8,149 bases of DNA from Anaerolineaceae bacterium (GTDB lineage: Bacteria; Chloroflexota; Anaerolineae; Anaerolineales; Anaerolineaceae): NCBI GenBank assembly GCA_003158355.1, contig PMIV01000199.1, positions 1-8,149 of the forward strand, given 5' to 3'. The translations under genes and the position numbers were made by a program. Numbering within the stretch: position 1 is the stretch's first letter; each line of letters starts with the position of its first letter. Shown piece by piece: positions 6,417 to 8,149 of this stretch. The notes under the pieces are model-generated. The model searched no databases. It had not been told where the DNA came from and saw only the letters and a program-made list of their open reading frames with translations.

Positions 6417-6888
6417 CGTTATAGGTGATTGCTCCCTTGAGCCCGTCATTTTTTGAGTTGATGAACATGGCGACAACCCCGCGCGGCGCTTTCGCGGCAT
6501 CGATCTCAAATCCATCTGCGGATTGGGTTGCGTTCGTTATCTTCCAGCCAGCCGCTTTCAAGTCAGCTTTGTATTTGGTGAACGCATCCTTACTTACATT
6601 TTTATATGCTGCCTGGATGCTTCCCATGACATTATTGTTGGATCCGGTGATCGTTCCATAAGTGAACTGGGGAACATCTGTTGGCATTTTCGATGGCCAT
6701 TGAATACCGCTGTTCGTCGGGCCCACTGTGCTCGCAGCAGTTTCGACGCTTGCCGGGGTGGCCTGGAGCTGCGGTCCGGTAGTACTTGCCGGGGCCGTGG
6801 TTGCGGTTGCTTGTTTACCACATCCTACTGCCGCTAAAGAAAGGACAAAACCAAGCACTCCAAGAACAACAAACCTTTTTCTATTCAT
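6400..6888 (-). CDS. Small lipoprotein of unknown function
   Basis: A 162-residue protein. The frame extends to 6963, but AGGAGG (6898-6893) sits 4 nt before the ATG at 6888, and that start opens directly into a lipoprotein signal (NRKRFVVLGVLGFVLSLAAVGC, Cys23). A Thr/Ala/Ser/Pro-rich linker (~25-60) follows. The mature domain (~61-162) starts WPSKMPTDVPQFTYGTITG and continues with AYKNVSKDAFTKYKADLKAAGWKI, ADGFEIDAAKAPRGVVAMFI and GAITYND. This is a compact alpha/beta domain that I do not recognise as a named family, although the helix-GW-strand pattern suggests a small ligand- or surface-interaction fold. It should be anchored on the outer face of the membrane. It is isolated from other genes, with repeats on both sides. 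Function unknown. Confidence 0.88.
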   Translation of the reverse strand: MNRKRFVVLGVLGFVLSLAAVGCGKQATATTAPASTTGPQLQATPASVETAASTVGPTNSGIQWPSKMPTDVPQFTYGTITGSNNNVMGSIQAAYKNVSKDAFTKYKADLKAAGWKITNATQSADGFEIDAAKAPRGVVAMFINSKNDGLKGAITYNDKSGQ

Positions 6889-6994
6889 TTTTCCTCCTGA
6901 TTTTCTCAATCTGCCACCTGGACATCCAAGATGCACTATTTTTATGCAGATAATTTTACACAATTCCGATAAAAAGGATTCCGACTCTCCTTTT

Positions 6995-7000
6995 ATTATA
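6995..7000 (-). promoter_or_regulatory. Candidate -10 box for the small lipoprotein gene
   Basis: A perfect TATAAT on the minus strand, about 107 nt upstream of the ATG at 6888. No -35 match lies at 16-18 bp; TTGAAA is only 9 bp away. The call rests on the -10 alone. Confidence 0.35.
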
Positions 7001-7087
7001 GATCAAGGATTTCAAAATAATACCTTGCAGGTGTCGTATTGGCTCACCTAGTTACACCCCGAAGGAGACGTCATCGTAAAGGATCAA

Positions 7088-7118
7088 ACTTGCAAGACAA
7101 TACTTGAGTCTTGTAAGT
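7088..7118. repeat. 11-bp inverted repeat of unknown role
   Basis: ACTTGCAAGAC (7088-7098) pairs with GTCTTGTAAGT (7108-7118) with one G-T wobble around a 9-nt loop. No T-run follows on either strand, so a terminator is unlikely. It could be an operator or part of an untranslated structure. Confidence 0.4.
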
Positions 7119-7260
7119 ATCAGCTTTATGAATCCCAATAATTGGTATATTAAACAAGCCTGATCAAACACCAGAATGTCGAAAATAACCAATTTATAAT
7201 AATTGCTATTGATTTTTTTCTTGAGAGTCAGTCATCTAAGTAGTTTGCAAAGTTTCTGTC

Positions 7261-7303
7261 CTCGAAGAGCAGTCCGACTGGCTTTTCGAGTTTGTTTTTT
7301 TTA
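7261..7303 (+). terminator. Strong plus-strand terminator with no gene in front
   Basis: CTCGAAGAGCAGT (7261-7273) pairs with ACTGGCTTTTCGAG (7277-7290): 13 pairs with one wobble and one bulged G, a 3-nt loop, then TTTGTTTTTTTT. This is a canonical rho-independent terminator. No plus-strand gene lies upstream after the tRNA at 5669, so it may end a small RNA or be a relic carried by the repeat. Confidence 0.7.
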
Positions 7304-7454
7304 TTATTTTTCTTAATTGTGAGTCACATTGGAGCGACCGGCAGGTCGCCCTTACGGGGCTGATCTTTTTTATTTCACCCTGCATCCCGGGCACGATTAA
7401 CCAGGGTTTGAGATTAAATAATTCGTGAATATTAGTGAAATTAGTGGACAAATT

Positions 7455-7501
7455 AATTTAAAAAATGAATGACAGGCCTGGGGGGGACAAGCCTGTCATT
7501 C
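7455..7501 (-). terminator. Repeat-borne hairpin with T-run on the minus strand (copy B)
   Basis: The same 11-bp stem as in copy A (7467-7477 with 7491-7501), followed on the minus strand by ATTTTTTAAATT. It lies about 123 bases beyond the stop of the NYN-domain gene, and no other terminator is visible between. Confidence 0.5.
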
Positions 7502-7538
7502 TTCAGGGAGGGATATCCACCTTTAGGGTGGAGGACAC

Positions 7539-7623
7539 CATAACCCCATACCAATAAAGTGATGTCTAATAGATAATATACATCCGAATTATCATAATTA
7601 CATTAAAGATTGATAAGATTATT
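7539..7623. other. AT-rich 3' flank of the NYN-domain gene
   Basis: 85 bases, strongly AT-rich, between repeat copy B and the stop of the NYN-domain gene. No gene, hairpin or other signal is seen. Confidence 0.4.
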
Positions 7624-8097
7624 TTAATTTTTCCTGGAGTTGAAAATTTTCAGCCACTCCTCCACTTCGGCGGGGGAAAGGGGTTTGCTCTCGCCCTGCT
7701 CACTCTTTTCGTCCTGCGACAGGGCGGTGACCAGGTCATGCGCGAACTGATCGGAAGAGAGGATGGCGGCGCCCAGACCGCGGGCCTGCACCTGCACATG
7801 CAGGTCGGAACTGACCACTTTGCAGTTGTGGGCGGCATTACCCTTTTGGGCTAAATAATCGATGATGGCCTGGTCGGCGCTGCTCGCTTTACGGATGAAG
7901 TGAATGTGGACCAGCCCGCCTTTGATCCCGCTGGTGAAGCCCGGTAACGCGCCGTCAAAGAAGAGTTCGGCAGTGGTTCTCTTGAGGCGGCAGTACTCCT
8001 GGATCAGCTCGATCAACTTGGCTTCGTCGTCCAAATCGCTGAGGCTGATGCCGGGAACTTTCGGGATCAAATTATGTCCGTCGATTACCAGGATCAT
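7624..8097 (-). CDS. YacP/Rae1-like NYN-domain ribonuclease
   Basis: A 157-residue cytoplasmic protein starting at ATG 8097. The N-terminus MILVIDGHNLIPK (Asp6, Asn9) is the first strand and acidic motif of the NYN/PIN-like fold. Further acidic positions are Asp48 in ELFFDGALPG, Asp75 and Asp80 in SADQAIIDYLAQ, and Asp98 in KVVSSDLHVQVQARGLGAAILSS. The order and spacing match the YacP group, whose B. subtilis member Rae1 is a ribosome-associated endoribonuclease of about 170 aa. The C-terminal helix LSPAEVEEWLKIFNSRKN probably contributes to binding. RNA cleavage is a family-based inference; the target is unknown. The start has only a weak RBS (GGCAGG). A better AAGGAAG precedes an upstream out-of-frame ATG at 8108 that opens a four-codon frame overlapping this start. 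Confidence 0.86.
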   Translation of the reverse strand: MILVIDGHNLIPKVPGISLSDLDDEAKLIELIQEYCRLKRTTAELFFDGALPGFTSGIKGGLVHIHFIRKASSADQAIIDYLAQKGNAAHNCKVVSSDLHVQVQARGLGAAILSSDQFAHDLVTALSQDEKSEQGESKPLSPAEVEEWLKIFNSRKN

Positions 8098-8142
8098 TTG
8101 CCTGCCATCTCTTCCTTACCCTTTTATTTTACTTTTATTCTA
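8098..8142 (-). promoter_or_regulatory. Leader of the NYN gene with a four-codon upstream frame
   Basis: On the minus strand a TAGAAT (8142-8137) could be the -10. AAGGAAG (8117-8111) precedes ATG 8108, which opens a four-codon frame (MAGK) ending in TGA. Its last bases overlap the gene's ATG as ATGA at 8097-8094. The frame upstream of this ATG contains a stop, so it is not the tail of a longer gene. Translational coupling is possible. Confidence 0.35.
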
Positions 8143-8149
8143 TGCTATG

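Larger units (their letters stand above)
6889..7239. other. Gene-free upstream region of the small lipoprotein
   Basis: About 350 AT-rich bases. It holds the lipoprotein RBS (6893-6898), a minus-strand TATAAT at 7000-6995 without a clear -35, an imperfect inverted repeat (7088-7118), and a plus-strand TATAAT at 7195-7200. Short reading frames across it have no protein-like features. Confidence 0.5.
7240..7538. repeat. Composite intergenic repeat, copy B (~300 bp)
   Basis: The second full copy of the element at 5991-6292, in the same orientation. It has the left module (TTTGCAAAG ... TGGCTTTTCGAG), a GCGACC/GGTCGC palindrome (7334-7349), CTTACGGGGCTGATC, the invariant 105-bp block (7420-7524) with the GAATGACAGGC hairpin (7467-7477 with 7491-7501), and a 5-bp CCACC/GGTGG hairpin (7519-7532 region). 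The parts outside the 105-bp block are visibly diverged from copy A. It lies 3' of the NYN-domain gene. Confidence 0.85.

Noticed and set aside
6728..7051. Plus-strand open frames opposite the small lipoprotein gene
   Set aside because: They lie antisense to a lipoprotein with a clear signal peptide and RBS; the products are low-complexity and unlike any domain.
7236..7451. 71-aa minus-strand open frame across repeat copy B
   Set aside because: It runs through the repeat, palindrome and terminator, has no ribosome-binding site, and the equivalent frame is not kept in copy A. It is a chance frame.
5800..7540. CRISPR array or insertion sequence
   Set aside because: There are only two full and one partial copies, with no regular short spacers, no transposase and no terminal inverted repeats or target duplications.

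Overview
The window looks like a chromosomal segment from an anaerobic Chloroflexota bacterium, probably class Anaerolineae. This is inferred from long Thr-Pro-Thr linkers in two exported proteins, YkuD L,D-transpeptidases with SH3-like parts, a lipoprotein-rich gene set, and a small gene next to a thioredoxin-TPR protein. There is no 16S gene or search result behind this. Nothing points to a phage, plasmid or insertion sequence.

Layout. Bases 1-1735 (+) hold two tandem L,D-transpeptidases. The first is cut by the window start and is membrane-anchored with a Thr/Pro linker. The second starts 7 bases later and carries a textbook twin-arginine signal. Bases 1855-3164 (+) hold a two-gene unit: an unrecognised 148-aa protein, then a CnoX/YbbN-type thioredoxin-TPR chaperedoxin with an intact WCRPC site. 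A bidirectional hairpin terminator (3168-3201) separates it from a convergent lipoprotein with a CBM9-like domain (3218-4207, -). Upstream of that is a TRAM-domain, Fe-S RlmD/RumA-type rRNA m5U methyltransferase (4306-5538, -). Divergent from it is tRNA-Ser(GGA) (5669-5757, +) with its own extended -10 promoter and a strong terminator.

From 5800 onward the DNA is gene-poor. It contains a small lipoprotein of unknown function (6400-6888, -), a YacP/Rae1-like NYN-domain ribonuclease (7624-8097, -), and two copies of a composite ~300-bp intergenic repeat (about 5991-6292 and 7240-7538), plus a third partial copy (about 5813-5880). The two full copies share a 105-bp block with no differences (6174-6278 and 7420-7524), flanked by clearly diverged sequence. 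Each full copy lies 3' of a minus-strand gene in the same orientation. Its 11-bp core hairpin is followed by a T-run on the minus strand, so the repeat may serve as a dispersed transcription terminator.

Functional reading. The protein genes fall into envelope maintenance (two L,D-transpeptidases, two lipoproteins) and proteostasis or RNA metabolism (chaperedoxin, rRNA methyltransferase, tRNA, NYN nuclease). No new defence or metabolic system is evident. The most unusual content is the intergenic repeat family and the uncharacterised gene linked to the chaperedoxin.
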